A stretch of DNA of 64,000 nucleotides from RFPI01 sp964398195 (GCA_964398195.1 CAYNLW010000003.1:11243-75242); one strand, 5' to 3'; shown: positions 1 to 9,523, numbered from the stretch's first letter. Numbers and translations are program-made. Notes: generated by a model from the letters alone, not told the origin.

Positions 1-924
1 CCCCTGCCCTGTGGCTGCCCATTGCACACCTTGTTGCGCCAGCAAACCCAGCGCCGCATAACTGACCGCCCCTTCGGCTGGCCACATGCCTTTGGCAGGC
101 GCACCGAAACGCTTGGCATGGCTTTGTTGCGCGGATTGTATATGCGCCAAAGCGCGTTGCTCGCCATGCGGGTAATGCTTGTGTACCGGCAAAGGCGCGA
201 ACGGCATGGCATCACGGCTAGATTTAAAGTCCAATAACAAAGGTAAAATCGGGTGGTAATGCGGTGTGGTAGAAACCTCAATGCGCCCCTGCTGCGCCAA
301 ACGCTGATAACGCGCCGGCAAGTCTTGCATGATTTGCCCAATCAAATCGAATAATTGCTTTCTTTCTTGTGCGGTAAATTGCTCGCCCTTGCTCATCAAG
401 CCTTGCACCAATAGATTGTGGCGCTTAATGCTCTCGCCCATCCAAGCCAAGTGATACCAAGTAATTAAATCGGCCATATATTGGCCAGACAAATAATTCG
501 AGGCGGTAGATTCTTCGTGCTTAAGCGCTTTATAGATATTGTGCAGACGTTGATATTGCGCATACGGCTCTAGCATTTTTTCGTGGTGGCTCTTAAAGCA
601 ACTATCCACAATCAAACAGCGCTCATGCTTATGCAAATATTCCAGATTCTCACGCGCCAACATGGCCAACAAAGGGTCACGGATATCGCCAGAAGCAAAC
701 TGCTGTTGATAATCCTCAAGCTGATCTAGCAAGACCGGCACAAAGTTAAAGCTGACCTTGATGGCAGGATTTTGCTCTACGTGGTAAGCCATATCGGTAT
801 AGTCTTTAATGGCGTGCAGATAAGTCCAGGGTAAACTATATTGACCGCTCAGCGTATCGCGATAATCAGGCTGATGCATATGCCAGTACAGATTGAGATA
901 GAGCTTGGACGGGTGTTGGGACAT
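1..924 (-). CDS. Glycoside hydrolase family 57 protein (alpha-amylase/glucanotransferase type), C-terminus cut by window edge
   Basis: An open frame of 308 codons starts at the ATG at 924 and runs off the left edge, so the C-terminus is missing. The N-terminus carries the GH57 signature HMHQPDYRD (about residues 15-23). Conserved region 2 is seen as GRIEVSTTPHYHPILPLL, and region 3 as KGMWPAEGAVS near residue 280, whose Glu is the family's catalytic nucleophile. GH57 enzymes cleave or transfer alpha-1,4-glucans in the cytoplasm. The gene lies downstream of glgC on the same strand, which fits glycogen turnover. Amylase, 4-alpha-glucanotransferase and a GH57 branching enzyme cannot be told apart from this part. 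Confidence 0.88.
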   Translation of the reverse strand, partial: MSQHPSKLYLNLYWHMHQPDYRDTLSGQYSLPWTYLHAIKDYTDMAYHVEQNPAIKVSFNFVPVLLDQLEDYQQQFASGDIRDPLLAMLARENLEYLHKHERCLIVDSCFKSHHEKMLEPYAQYQRLHNIYKALKHEESTASNYLSGQYMADLITWYHLAWMGESIKRHNLLVQGLMSKGEQFTAQERKQLFDLIGQIMQDLPARYQRLAQQGRIEVSTTPHYHPILPLLLDFKSSRDAMPFAPLPVHKHYPHGEQRALAHIQSAQQSHAKRFGAPAKGMWPAEGAVSYAALGLLAQQGVQWAATGQG

Positions 925-963
925 AGAGATACTTTCAAACGCTAAAAAACAAACAAAATTAAT

Positions 964-979
964 GGCTAATCGCTTAGCC
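964..979 (-). terminator. Weak hairpin downstream of glgC
   Basis: GGCTAA and TTAGCC form a perfect 6-bp stem with a 4-nt loop. On the minus strand it is followed by a T-rich stretch (ATTAATTTTGTTTG). It lies about 55 bp past the glgC stop and 40 bp before the GH57 start, so it could be an inefficient terminator or a stability hairpin between the two genes. The stem is short, so confidence is low. Confidence 0.35.
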
Positions 980-1035
980 TAAGGTGATTAACAAACGCTG
1001 TACTTTAAATAAAAAAACATCAAGCAAGCAGCGCA

Positions 1036-2313
1036 TCAACGAATCCTATGCGTAGGTTTGCCTAACATGGCCGGCGTGACTAGGGTAATGCCCTGCTCAG
1101 TGACAAAAAAACGTTTTTTGTCTTGTACTGGGTCAAAGCCTATCTGCATCCCTTCGGGGATTTGTGAACCTTTGTCCACCACCACTTTGTTTAATTTGAC
1201 ATGGCGCCCTATGGTTACCTCAGGCAATATCACCGAGTCGCGGATATCGCAATAACTGTGTACGCGCACATCAGAAAATAAGACCGATTGATTGATTTTT
1301 GAGCCGCTGACGATGCAACCGCCAGAAATCAATGAATCCGTGGCGGTGCCACAGCGATCTTTGTTGTTAAACACAAACTTGGCCGGTGGCAGTTGTTCCT
1401 GATAAGTCCAAATCGGCCAATCACGGTCATATAAATTCAATTCAGGGGTCACTTTGGTCAATTCCATATTGGCTTCCCAATAGGCATCTACCGTCCCGAC
1501 ATCGCGCCAATAGTAATTATTATCCTTGGCACCTACACAGCTATCGGTAAAGCGATGGGCAAACACGCGATATTTATTGATAATTCTGGGGATAATATCT
1601 TTACCAAAATCATGCTCAGACTTGCTGTCATCAGCGTCATAAATCAGTTGTTCATATAAAAATGCCGCCGAAAAAACATAAATCCCCATGCTAGCAAACG
1701 CCTGTTCTGGGTTATCTGGCAAAGGTTGGGGATGATCAGGTTTCTCTTGAAACTCGATAACCCTATCGTCGTTGTCTACCCCTATCACACCAAATGACTT
1801 GGCATCTTGCAGTGGCACATTGATACAGGCGATAGTGAGATCAGCTTTTTTATTCACATGCGCTGCCAACATTTGGCCGTAGTCCATTTTATAAATATGG
1901 TCGCCGGCCAAAATCAGCACATATTCGGCGCCTATATTGCGCATAATATCCAGGTTCTGAAACACTGCATCAGCTGTGCCTTTGTACCAATCTTCTTTGA
2001 CCCGCTGTTGCGCCGGCCATAGCTCAACAAACTCGTTAAACTCGCCACGCAAAAACCCCCAACCACGTTGGATATGCTGATTTAAGCTATGCGACTTATA
2101 TTGCGTCGCCACACCAATACGACGTATGCCTGAGTTAATGCAGTTGGATAAGGGAAAATCAATAATGCGGTATTTGCCACCAAACGGCACCGCCGGCTTG
2201 GCGCGCGAATCGGTCAGACTCTTTAAGCGCGAACCTCGACCGCCCGCCAAAATCAGCGCAACGGTGTTTTTGGTCAAGGCACTAATAAACCGCGATGTCA
2301 TTTCCTGCTGCAT
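1036..2313 (-). CDS. glgC: Glucose-1-phosphate adenylyltransferase (ADP-glucose pyrophosphorylase)
   Basis: This enzyme makes ADP-glucose from ATP and glucose-1-phosphate, the committed step of glycogen synthesis. The nucleotide-binding motif LILAGGRGSRLK is near residue 20, followed by KPAVPFGGKYRIIDF, the domain core LAGDHIYKMDY, and a C-terminal left-handed beta-helix (SGSKINQSVLF, VKLNKVVVDKG). The length of 425 aa is usual. An in-frame ATG lies 15 bp upstream at 2328, but GAGGAG at 2321-2326 sits 7 nt before the ATG at 2313, so 2313 is preferred. The gene is divergent from glgB; glgA lies 53 kb away. Allosteric control is typical of the family and cannot be read here. Confidence 0.96.
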   Translation of the reverse strand: MQQEMTSRFISALTKNTVALILAGGRGSRLKSLTDSRAKPAVPFGGKYRIIDFPLSNCINSGIRRIGVATQYKSHSLNQHIQRGWGFLRGEFNEFVELWPAQQRVKEDWYKGTADAVFQNLDIMRNIGAEYVLILAGDHIYKMDYGQMLAAHVNKKADLTIACINVPLQDAKSFGVIGVDNDDRVIEFQEKPDHPQPLPDNPEQAFASMGIYVFSAAFLYEQLIYDADDSKSEHDFGKDIIPRIINKYRVFAHRFTDSCVGAKDNNYYWRDVGTVDAYWEANMELTKVTPELNLYDRDWPIWTYQEQLPPAKFVFNNKDRCGTATDSLISGGCIVSGSKINQSVLFSDVRVHSYCDIRDSVILPEVTIGRHVKLNKVVVDKGSQIPEGMQIGFDPVQDKKRFFVTEQGITLVTPAMLGKPTHRIR

Positions 2314-2366
2314 GGTGTCACTCCTCAATGATTTTTCATTGTAAGCACGAAGATGGGCTGGAGAGT

Positions 2367-2375
2367 TGCTATAAT
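2367..2375 (+). promoter_or_regulatory. Extended -10 promoter for glgB
   Basis: TGCTATAAT is a perfect -10 hexamer with the upstream TG of an extended -10 element. No good -35 is visible. Transcription would start near 2382-2383, which rules out the more upstream in-frame starts of glgB. It lies in the region between glgC and glgB. Confidence 0.6.
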
Positions 2376-2382
2376 GCGCCCT

Positions 2383-4635
2383 ATGCCTGTGTTCATTATA
2401 GGCACGATATCAAAGGATAATCTAGCCCTAAACTCAAGCCTTACCACATCTTTTGAGAGATTTATTTTGAAAAAAATTCCTAGCGCATTAGACAAAATTC
2501 TGGCCGCCACTCAGCACGATCCATTCGCTTGCTTGGGCGCGCATCTGCAAGATGACGCTAGCACATTGGTGACTTGCTTTCAGCCTTATGCCGACAAGCT
2601 AGAAATTAAAATCAAACAGCGCTGGAAGGCTTTAGACAAGATACACCCCGCTGGGCTATTTACACTCTCCAGCAAACAAGCGATTAGCAGCCCCTATCTA
2701 TTGCGTGTCAGCCAAGGCGAGCATCAGTATCAAATCTATGATGCGTATAGCTTTGGCAGCAGTTTATCGGCTGAGGATTTGTATCTATTTGCGCAAGGCC
2801 GACTGAATATGGCTTATCGCATGTTGGGCGCGCAAGTAATGCAACTACAAGGGGTGTCTGGTGTGCGATTTGCAGTGTGGGCGCCGAATGCCGAGCGGGT
2901 CAGCGTGATAGGTGACTTTAATCGTTGGGATGGGCGCGTGCATAGCATGCGAACGCATGGTAGTAGCGGCATATGGGAAATTTTTATCCCGCATTTATGC
3001 AGCGATGATTTATACAAATTTGAAATACGCAATCGCCATACTGGCCATGTGTTAGTCAAAACCGACCCCTATGGCTTTGCCTTTGAAGCCCGCCCAGGCA
3101 CGGCCGCTAAAGTGGTTGATCTCAACCATTTTGCTTGGCAAGACCAAGACTGGCTTAAGCAGCGCCAGCAAGCCGATTGGCTGCATACCCCAATGAACTG
3201 TTATGAATGCCATTTAGGTTCTTGGCATAAATCAGCGCAAGGCGAATTTCTCAATTTCGAGCAAATTGCTGACCAGTTGATTCCATACTTGCAACAAATG
3301 GGCTATACCCATCTCGAGTTAATGCCCATCTCTGAGCATCCGCTAACCGAGTCTTGGGGCTATCAAACCACTGGCTATTACGCGGTGACCACACGCTATG
3401 GCACGCCTGCGCAATTTAAAAGCTTTATCAATCGCCTACATCAAGCCAATATCGGTGTGATTCTGGATTGGGTGCCCGGCCACTTCCCAAAAGATGATTG
3501 GGCCTTAGCGCGCTTTGATGGCACGGCTTTGTATGAACACGAAGACCCCAGATTAGGCGAACACCAAGATTGGGGCACTTATATTTTTAATTACGGCCGC
3601 AATGAGGTGCGCAATTTTCTCTTGGCCAATGCCTATTTCTGGCTGTCTGAATACCATATCGACGGCCTGCGGGTGGATGCGGTGGCGTCTATGTTGTATT
3701 TAGACTATTCGCGCAAACAAGGCGAATGGCTGCCTAATCAATATGGCGGTAGAGAAAATTTAGACGCCATCGAATTCTTAAAACAACTTAATTTAATGGT
3801 GCACGAGCACTTCCCCGGCAGCTTTACCATCGCCGAGGAGTCCACTTCTTGGCCTATGATTTCTAGACCAGTGTACGCTGGCGGCTTGGGCTTTTCTATG
3901 AAGTGGAATATGGGCTGGATGAATGACACACTGAGTTATATAGAAAATGACCCGGTGCACAGACAATATCACCACAACAAACTGACTTTTGGCCAGCTAT
4001 ATGCCTACAGTGAGAATTTTTTCTTACCCTTCTCGCATGACGAAGTGGTACACGGCAAAAAATCTTTATTAGATAAAATGCCTGGCGACGCATGGCAGCG
4101 CTTTGCCAATCTAAGATTGTTGCTATGCCATCAAATGTGCACCCCCGGCAAAAAGTTAAATTTTATGGGCAATGAATTTGCCCAAGGCCGTGAATGGAAC
4201 GTGAATAGCGCCTTAGATTGGTATCTGCTGGACAACCATTGGCACCAAGGGGTGCAAAAAGCGGTGCGTGATTTAAATCATTTATATCTTGCCATTGCCG
4301 CACTGCATGAATTGGATTTTGAGGGGCAAGGCTTTGAATGGATAGATTGCAATGACGCTAGCCACTCTACCCTCAGCTATATCCGACGCGCACGCGACGG
4401 CAGTTTTGTATTAGTATTATTGAACTTCACGCCAGTGCCTAGACACCACCATCGCATCAATATTCCGGAAGCTGGCGAGTATGAAGAACTTTTTAACAGC
4501 GATAGCAACCAATATGGTGGTAGCAATTTAGGTAATGCAGGAAAAATTCATAGCGAACAAGTGGCATGGATGGGACCGCATCTGCATCTCACGCTGCCGC
4601 CTTTAGCAGGATTGATTCTACGAAAAATTGCATAA
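2383..4635 (+). CDS. glgB: 1,4-alpha-glucan branching enzyme
   Basis: GlgB moves oligoglucan chains to form alpha-1,6 branches in glycogen. An N-terminal carbohydrate-binding module (RFAVWAPNAERVSVIGDFNRW) precedes a GH13 catalytic domain. The nucleophile Asp is in GLRVDAVASMLYLDY, the acid Glu in FTIAEEST, and the third carboxylate in FLPFSHDEVVHGKKSL. The start is uncertain. The ATG at 2383 lies exactly 7 nt after the TATAAT box and would be leaderless. Family similarity begins only at KKIPSALDK, just after a TTG at 2467 that is preceded by a weak GAGAG. pgi follows after 56 bp. The product is sure, the N-terminus is not. Confidence 0.93.
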   Translation: MPVFIIGTISKDNLALNSSLTTSFERFILKKIPSALDKILAATQHDPFACLGAHLQDDASTLVTCFQPYADKLEIKIKQRWKALDKIHPAGLFTLSSKQAISSPYLLRVSQGEHQYQIYDAYSFGSSLSAEDLYLFAQGRLNMAYRMLGAQVMQLQGVSGVRFAVWAPNAERVSVIGDFNRWDGRVHSMRTHGSSGIWEIFIPHLCSDDLYKFEIRNRHTGHVLVKTDPYGFAFEARPGTAAKVVDLNHFAWQDQDWLKQRQQADWLHTPMNCYECHLGSWHKSAQGEFLNFEQIADQLIPYLQQMGYTHLELMPISEHPLTESWGYQTTGYYAVTTRYGTPAQFKSFINRLHQANIGVILDWVPGHFPKDDWALARFDGTALYEHEDPRLGEHQDWGTYIFNYGRNEVRNFLLANAYFWLSEYHIDGLRVDAVASMLYLDYSRKQGEWLPNQYGGRENLDAIEFLKQLNLMVHEHFPGSFTIAEESTSWPMISRPVYAGGLGFSMKWNMGWMNDTLSYIENDPVHRQYHHNKLTFGQLYAYSENFFLPFSHDEVVHGKKSLLDKMPGDAWQRFANLRLLLCHQMCTPGKKLNFMGNEFAQGREWNVNSALDWYLLDNHWHQGVQKAVRDLNHLYLAIAALHELDFEGQGFEWIDCNDASHSTLSYIRRARDGSFVLVLLNFTPVPRHHHRINIPEAGEYEELFNSDSNQYGGSNLGNAGKIHSEQVAWMGPHLHLTLPPLAGLILRKIA

Positions 4636-4657
4636 GATTTATGTAACACTTTAACGA

Positions 4658-4663
4658 TATAAT
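4658..4663 (+). promoter_or_regulatory. Possible -10 box for pgi
   Basis: A perfect TATAAT lies 28 bp upstream of the pgi ATG, in the 56-bp spacer after glgB. No convincing -35 and no clear Shine-Dalgarno are seen, so pgi may have its own promoter or may also be read from glgB. Confidence 0.4.
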
Positions 4664-4691
4664 TTCATATTCATCAACAATAGAAACAAGT

Positions 4692-6350
4692 ATGACTAAC
4701 CCTACACAAACGCCAGCATGGCAAGCCTTAGCCCAACACTACCAAGAAATTTCCCCTTTGCATATGCGCGATATGTTCGCAGAAGATATGCAACGCGCGG
4801 ACAAATTCAGCCTGCAAGTAGATGACTTTTTGCTGGATTACTCCAAACAAAGAATCAATCAAACCACCTTAGATTTGCTGCTACAACTGGCTCAGCAATG
4901 CGATATCGAAGCTTGGCGTGAGCGCATGTTTAGCGGTGAGAAAATCAACTTTACTGAAAATCGCGCAGTGCTACATACCGCTTTGCGTAACCGCAGCAAT
5001 CAGCCAGTATTGGTCGATGGCAAAGATGTTATGCCGGAAGTGAATCGCGTATTACAAAAAATGCGTAGCTTTACTGAACAAGTGCGTAGCGGCGCATGGA
5101 AGGGTTATAGCAATAAAGCCATCGATACCATCGTCAATATCGGCATAGGCGGTTCAGACCTAGGCCCTGTGATGGTCTGTCATGCTTTAAAGCCCTATGC
5201 CAGCCAACAGTTACAAGTGCATTTTGTATCCAATATTGATGGCACACATTTAGCGCAAACTTTGCAGCAATGTAATCCAGAAACCACGCTGTTTATCGTT
5301 GCCTCAAAAACCTTTACTACGCAAGAAACCATGACCAATGCGCGTTCAGCCAGAAGCTGGTTTTTACAACATGCACAAGATAGACAGCATATTGCCAAAC
5401 ACTTTGTCGCCCTCTCTACCAATGCGATGGCGGTAGAAGAATTTGGTATAGACCCGATCAATATGTTCGAGTTTTGGGACTGGGTAGGCGGTCGTTATTC
5501 CTTATGGTCGGCGATAGGTTTATCTATCGCGCTGTATATAGGTATGGATCATTTTGAACAGTTATTGTCTGGCGCACACGCTATGGACAAGCACTTTAAA
5601 GAAGCGCCATTAGCGCGCAATATGCCGGTGATCATGGCCATGTTGGGGATTTGGTATAACAATTTCTTTCATTGTGAAACCCACGCTATCTTGCCGTATG
5701 ACCAAGGCTTATCCCGATTCCCTGCCTATTTGCAACAAGGCGATATGGAAAGCAATGGTAAGTTTGTCAATCGCAGTGGCCACCGCATTGAATACTCAAC
5801 TGGTCCGATTATTTGGGGCGAGCCCGGTACCAATGGCCAACATGCGTTTTACCAATTAATACACCAAGGCAATAAGCTGATTCCTTGCGATTTTATTATT
5901 CCTATTCATAGCCAATATGCGGTTGGCGAGCAAGGCGATGAGCACCATAAGATTTTATTGGCCAATATGCTGGCGCAGACCAAGGCTTTGATGCAGGGCA
6001 AAACTTCTAAAGAAGCCAAAGCCGAATTAGAAACGCAAGGTTTAGACCATCATACGATTATGACTTTATTGCCGCACCGCGTATTCGGCGGCAATCGCCC
6101 AACCAATACGCTTATCATGGATAAACTCGATCCATTTAGTCTAGGTAAATTAATCGCCTTGTATGAACACAAAATTTTTGTGCAAGGCATCGTGTGGAAT
6201 ATCAATTCCTTTGACCAATGGGGTGTGGAATACGGCAAACAGATTGCGCAAAAAATCCTGCCACAGTTGTCTAGCAAGCAAGAGATTAGCGACCACGACA
6301 GCTCTACCAATCAGTTGATTAATTATTTTAAGCAGCGCAAAGCTAAATAA
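4692..6350 (+). CDS. pgi: Glucose-6-phosphate isomerase
   Basis: Pgi interconverts glucose-6-phosphate and fructose-6-phosphate in the cytoplasm, linking glycolysis or gluconeogenesis to glycogen synthesis. The substrate-binding region NIGIGGSDLGPVMV is near residue 150, FEFWDWVGGRYSLWSAIG near 260, and the C-terminal signature GIVWNINSFDQWGVEYGK near 500. The length of 552 aa matches the long proteobacterial form. It follows glgB by 56 bp and is closed by a strong terminator, so glgB-pgi is a likely two-gene unit. Confidence 0.97.
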   Translation: MTNPTQTPAWQALAQHYQEISPLHMRDMFAEDMQRADKFSLQVDDFLLDYSKQRINQTTLDLLLQLAQQCDIEAWRERMFSGEKINFTENRAVLHTALRNRSNQPVLVDGKDVMPEVNRVLQKMRSFTEQVRSGAWKGYSNKAIDTIVNIGIGGSDLGPVMVCHALKPYASQQLQVHFVSNIDGTHLAQTLQQCNPETTLFIVASKTFTTQETMTNARSARSWFLQHAQDRQHIAKHFVALSTNAMAVEEFGIDPINMFEFWDWVGGRYSLWSAIGLSIALYIGMDHFEQLLSGAHAMDKHFKEAPLARNMPVIMAMLGIWYNNFFHCETHAILPYDQGLSRFPAYLQQGDMESNGKFVNRSGHRIEYSTGPIIWGEPGTNGQHAFYQLIHQGNKLIPCDFIIPIHSQYAVGEQGDEHHKILLANMLAQTKALMQGKTSKEAKAELETQGLDHHTIMTLLPHRVFGGNRPTNTLIMDKLDPFSLGKLIALYEHKIFVQGIVWNINSFDQWGVEYGKQIAQKILPQLSSKQEISDHDSSTNQLINYFKQRKAK

Positions 6351-6368
6351 GCTGTTCCATACACTAAT

Positions 6369-6407
6369 AAAAAAGCCGAGCGATGAAACATCTGCTCGGC
6401 TTTTTTA
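6369..6407. terminator. Bidirectional intrinsic terminator between pgi and sppA
   Basis: AAAAGCCGAGC and GCTCGGCTTTT form an 11-bp stem with an A tract on one side and a T tract on the other. It works in both directions, ending pgi (plus) and sppA (minus), which converge here. Confidence 0.9.
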
Positions 6408-6459
6408 ATGCTTGTGTGATTGAATGCTGCTAACTTGTTTTACCCTTGCACTGGGTGCA

Positions 6460-7401
6460 TTAACGCATTTGGAAAGAATTCACTAAAGTTTGCGTCATGG
6501 AAGCACCCAACTTTTTCGCCAAACGATTGGCGAAATCGTCTTTGCTGGTGAAATCGACGATATTTTCTTCTTTGATCACTTCTCTAGCGACATAATCCGC
6601 ACTGCCTAAACCATCAGCCAAACCAAGTTGCACGCTGCGCTCGCCGTTCCAGAATAAGCCAGTAAAAATATCTGGGTCATCTTGTAAACGATTGCCACGT
6701 CCCTCTTTCACCACTTGAATAAACTGCTGATGCACTTCGTCTAAGACATTTTGCATATATTGTTTATGCTTGGGATTTACTGGTGAGAACGCGTCTAACA
6801 TGGCTTTGTTTTCGCCGGCAGTCATTAAGCGCCGCTCCACGCCTAGTTTTTGCATTGCGCCAGTAAAGCCAAAGCCATCCATCAACACCCCTATAGAGCC
6901 GACGATGCTAGCTTTATCAACATAAATTTTGTCGCTTGCCACAGCGATGTAATAACCGCCAGAAGCACAAATATCTTCTACTACGGTATATACCGGAATC
7001 TTTGGATGCAATTTCTTTTGCCTACGAATTTCATCATTGATAATGCCGGCCTGCACTGGACTGCCGCCGGGACTATTGATGCGCAAAATAATGCCTTTGG
7101 TATAGTGGCTGTCATAGGCTTCGCGCAGACTGGCGATCACATCATCTGCAGTCACTTCATCGGCAGCCCCTATCACCCCTTGTATATCAATTAATGCGGT
7201 GTGATTACTATTGCTGCGCATCTTGCTATCACCTACCCAGTCGAATAAATAGAACAGCAATAAGAACAAATAAATAAAAGTCAGGATTCTAAATACATTG
7301 CGCCAAAAACGATTCTTTTGCTGTTCAAGCAAACTAGACTTGAGCAGATGATGCAAAGCGTCTTTTTCTAGGTGTTCAGATTCTTGTTCACGTGTAGTCA
7401 T
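6460..7401 (-). CDS. sppA: Signal peptide peptidase SppA-type (S49 family) protease
   Basis: This is a membrane-anchored serine protease that degrades remnant signal peptides. A basic N-terminal tail is followed by one transmembrane helix at about residues 36-55, then a single S49 domain. The nucleophile is Ser147 in CASGGYYIA, and Lys199 in AGENKAML fits the general base. The oxyanion region is INSPGGSP. At 313 aa it is the short single-domain form, not the tandem form of E. coli. GGTGA lies before the ATG. The gene ends a probable unit rluC-gph-Rieske-sppA. Confidence 0.9.
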   Translation of the reverse strand: MTTREQESEHLEKDALHHLLKSSLLEQQKNRFWRNVFRILTFIYLFLLLFYLFDWVGDSKMRSNSNHTALIDIQGVIGAADEVTADDVIASLREAYDSHYTKGIILRINSPGGSPVQAGIINDEIRRQKKLHPKIPVYTVVEDICASGGYYIAVASDKIYVDKASIVGSIGVLMDGFGFTGAMQKLGVERRLMTAGENKAMLDAFSPVNPKHKQYMQNVLDEVHQQFIQVVKEGRGNRLQDDPDIFTGLFWNGERSVQLGLADGLGSADYVAREVIKEENIVDFTSKDDFANRLAKKLGASMTQTLVNSFQMR

Positions 7402-7448
7402 GTAGGTTCACCAATAGTTTTAATTAACAAGTTTTTAAAATGTTTAGA

Positions 7449-7808
7449 TTAGATTTTAATAAAGATTTTTTGATCGTTCTCAATCAGCGATAGTTTCCTC
7501 AGATATTTTCCAGCACAAGGACCATCAACACAATAGCCTGTATCAGGCATATATAAAGCGCCGTGCGTTGCACAAATTAAAAATACCGCTTGCTTATCAA
7601 AAAATTGTCCGTGGTTCCAATCTAGTTCCACAGGCAGATGCTGGCATTGATTGACATAAGCATGTGCTTGACCTTGATAGCGTACGACAAAACAGGGCAA
7701 GCGCTGACCGTCTTCCTGCTGAATTTCAAAACGGATGCCAGCGCCACCGTCCTGCAGTTGATGGCTGTCACAAATGTGTATCAGTTGCTCAGCACTAGAC
7801 ATGGACAT
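7449..7808 (-). CDS. Small Rieske [2Fe-2S] ferredoxin-like protein
   Basis: The 119-aa protein has one Rieske domain. The cluster ligands are C55 and H57 (CQH) and C79 and H82 (CATH). It lacks a membrane anchor and any oxygenase domain, so it is a soluble electron-transfer protein or a subunit of an unidentified enzyme. It overlaps gph upstream by 14 bp (12 if the gph start and this ATG are as given) and precedes sppA by 47 bp. The same neighbourhood is seen in other betaproteobacteria, from general knowledge. The partner cannot be named. M3 at 7802 is an alternative start. Confidence 0.82.
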   Translation of the reverse strand: MSMSSAEQLIHICDSHQLQDGGAGIRFEIQQEDGQRLPCFVVRYQGQAHAYVNQCQHLPVELDWNHGQFFDKQAVFLICATHGALYMPDTGYCVDGPCAGKYLRKLSLIENDQKIFIKI

Positions 7809-8460
7809 TAAACCATTGCACTAATTCAGAAAAATCATCAAAACAGGCCATAGGCTGATGTTCTAACAAACGTTGTTTGGGATGCGCGCCAAAAGTAACC
7901 GCCAAACTTTTTACCCCAGCATTGCTAGCCATTTGCAAATCAAAGCTAGTATCGCCCACCATCAAGGTGCGCTCTGGGGTGGTCATACATTCACTTATCA
8001 TCTGCTGCAACATTTGTGGATGCGGTTTGGAAAAACATTCATCTACCGTTCTAGTGGCAAAAAAATGCTGCCCTACGCCACTTCTTTGCAAAGCGCGGTT
8101 TAATCCAGCACGACCTTTTCCGGTGGCCACCCCCAAGGCAATATTTCTCTCTACCAGTTGTTGGATCAGTTGTTGCGCGCCATCAAACAGCGGAATGTCA
8201 TGCTCGCCAGCGCCGTAATACAAGGTGTAACGGGCAGTGATATCGTGCAATAAGGAATCAGGAATCTGACCGAATAATTCATACACCGCCTCACGAAAAC
8301 CCAGTCCGATAATGCTGCTGGCAGCTTGCTGGCTAGGCTTGGGCAAGCCAACATCAAGGCTGGCTTGGCAGATGGCATCTACGATTAATTGCGTAGAGTT
8401 GGCTAATGTGCCGTCCCAATCGAATACGATTAGGTCATATCTAGCTTGCGTTTGCTTCAT
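7795..8460 (-). CDS. gph: HAD-superfamily phosphatase, phosphoglycolate phosphatase type
   Basis: HAD motif I is seen as FDWDGTLANS near the N-terminus, with the nucleophile Asp first. Motif II is VATGKGRAG, the motif III Lys lies in SKPHPQML, and motif IV is MVGDTSFDLQMA. The cap domain lies between motifs I and II. The family hydrolyses phosphoglycolate and other small phosphate esters. The frame opens with a GTG at 8469; the ATG at 8460 is chosen, and both overlap the rluC end. Substrate specificity is inferred only from the Gph-like pattern. Confidence 0.85.
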   Translation of the reverse strand: MKQTQARYDLIVFDWDGTLANSTQLIVDAICQASLDVGLPKPSQQAASSIIGLGFREAVYELFGQIPDSLLHDITARYTLYYGAGEHDIPLFDGAQQLIQQLVERNIALGVATGKGRAGLNRALQRSGVGQHFFATRTVDECFSKPHPQMLQQMISECMTTPERTLMVGDTSFDLQMASNAGVKSLAVTFGAHPKQRLLEHQPMACFDDFSELVQWFNVHV

Positions 8461-9523
8461 TGTGAACACTAATGCTTTCTAAAAAACGATTTAATTCTGC
8501 TGGTAATTCAGCGACTAATTCCAGCGTTTGCTTGGAGACAGGGTGTTGAATGATGGTTCGGTAGGAATGCAAAAACATACGCTTTAAACCTTGTTTTTGT
8601 AAGCGTTTATTCAATTCAAAATTGCCATACTTTTCATCGCCCAAAATAGCAAACCCTAGATGAGCCAATTGCACGCGCAACTGATGGGTGCGACCAGTTA
8701 TCAGATGGGCTTCTAATAAGCTATATTCAGCAAACTTTTGTTTTAGATAAAACACTGTTTCAGAATGTTGAATATCCGGCGCCTGATGGCTGGCATGTGA
8801 TGCTCTAGTAGCGGCTTTTAGCGCATTGTTTTTTACCACAGTCACTTTGCGCTCGCCGTTGGCCAAGCTATGTTTTTGCAAATCTAAACGCACGCGCTGC
8901 TGGGCATTTTTCCATTGCCCCTGCACCAATACCAAATAACGTTTATCGGTTTGATGCTGGCGTATAGCCTCTTGCAATTGCACTAATGCGGCACGTTTTT
9001 TTGCCAACATTAATACCCCAGAAGTTTCTTTATCTAGCCTATGGACTAGCTCTAAAAATTTGGCTTGTGGTCGCTCGGCACGAAATTGCTCAATAATGCC
9101 ACGGCTTACACCACTGCCGCCATGCACGGCAATACCGGCGGGTTTGTTAATTACTAACAAAGCCTCATCTTCAAAGATAATATAAGGCTGCAACATCGGT
9201 TTGCTGGAGGTTTGCATGGGCGCAGATTTGGCCAATGTTTTAATCGGCGGGATACGCACCGCATCGCCTAATTGCAATTTATAAGAGGCATCTATGCGTT
9301 TTTTATTGACCCGCACTTCGCCACTGCGCAAGATTCGATACAAATGACTTTTGGGCACATCTTTGTAATGCTTGGCTAAAAAGTTATCGATTCTCTGCTG
9401 CTCGCTGCGCTCATCTATGATCACAATCTCAACCTTTTGCTTAGGCTGTATATGCATTGTTTTGCTTAAATTCGTCATCTCGCCTATACTACCCACTTCT
9501 GTATTGGATTGCACTTTATGCAT
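8441..9523 (-). CDS. rluC: 23S rRNA pseudouridine synthase (RluC/RluD family)
   Basis: An N-terminal S4 RNA-binding domain (QRIDNFLAKHYKDVPKSHLY, then GEVRVNKKRI) precedes the RluA-type catalytic domain. The catalytic Asp is in ELVHRLDKETSGVLML, and ITGRTHQLRVQLAH follows. RluC modifies three uridines in 23S rRNA. Location directly opposite rne is common for rluC in proteobacteria, which supports the name over RluD. The start is unsure. ATGs at 9523, 9478 and 9457 are in frame, and the domain begins only about 45 residues in. The gene overlaps gph and probably leads the minus-strand unit. Confidence 0.88.
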   Translation of the reverse strand: MHKVQSNTEVGSIGEMTNLSKTMHIQPKQKVEIVIIDERSEQQRIDNFLAKHYKDVPKSHLYRILRSGEVRVNKKRIDASYKLQLGDAVRIPPIKTLAKSAPMQTSSKPMLQPYIIFEDEALLVINKPAGIAVHGGSGVSRGIIEQFRAERPQAKFLELVHRLDKETSGVLMLAKKRAALVQLQEAIRQHQTDKRYLVLVQGQWKNAQQRVRLDLQKHSLANGERKVTVVKNNALKAATRASHASHQAPDIQHSETVFYLKQKFAEYSLLEAHLITGRTHQLRVQLAHLGFAILGDEKYGNFELNKRLQKQGLKRMFLHSYRTIIQHPVSKQTLELVAELPAELNRFLESISVHNEANAS

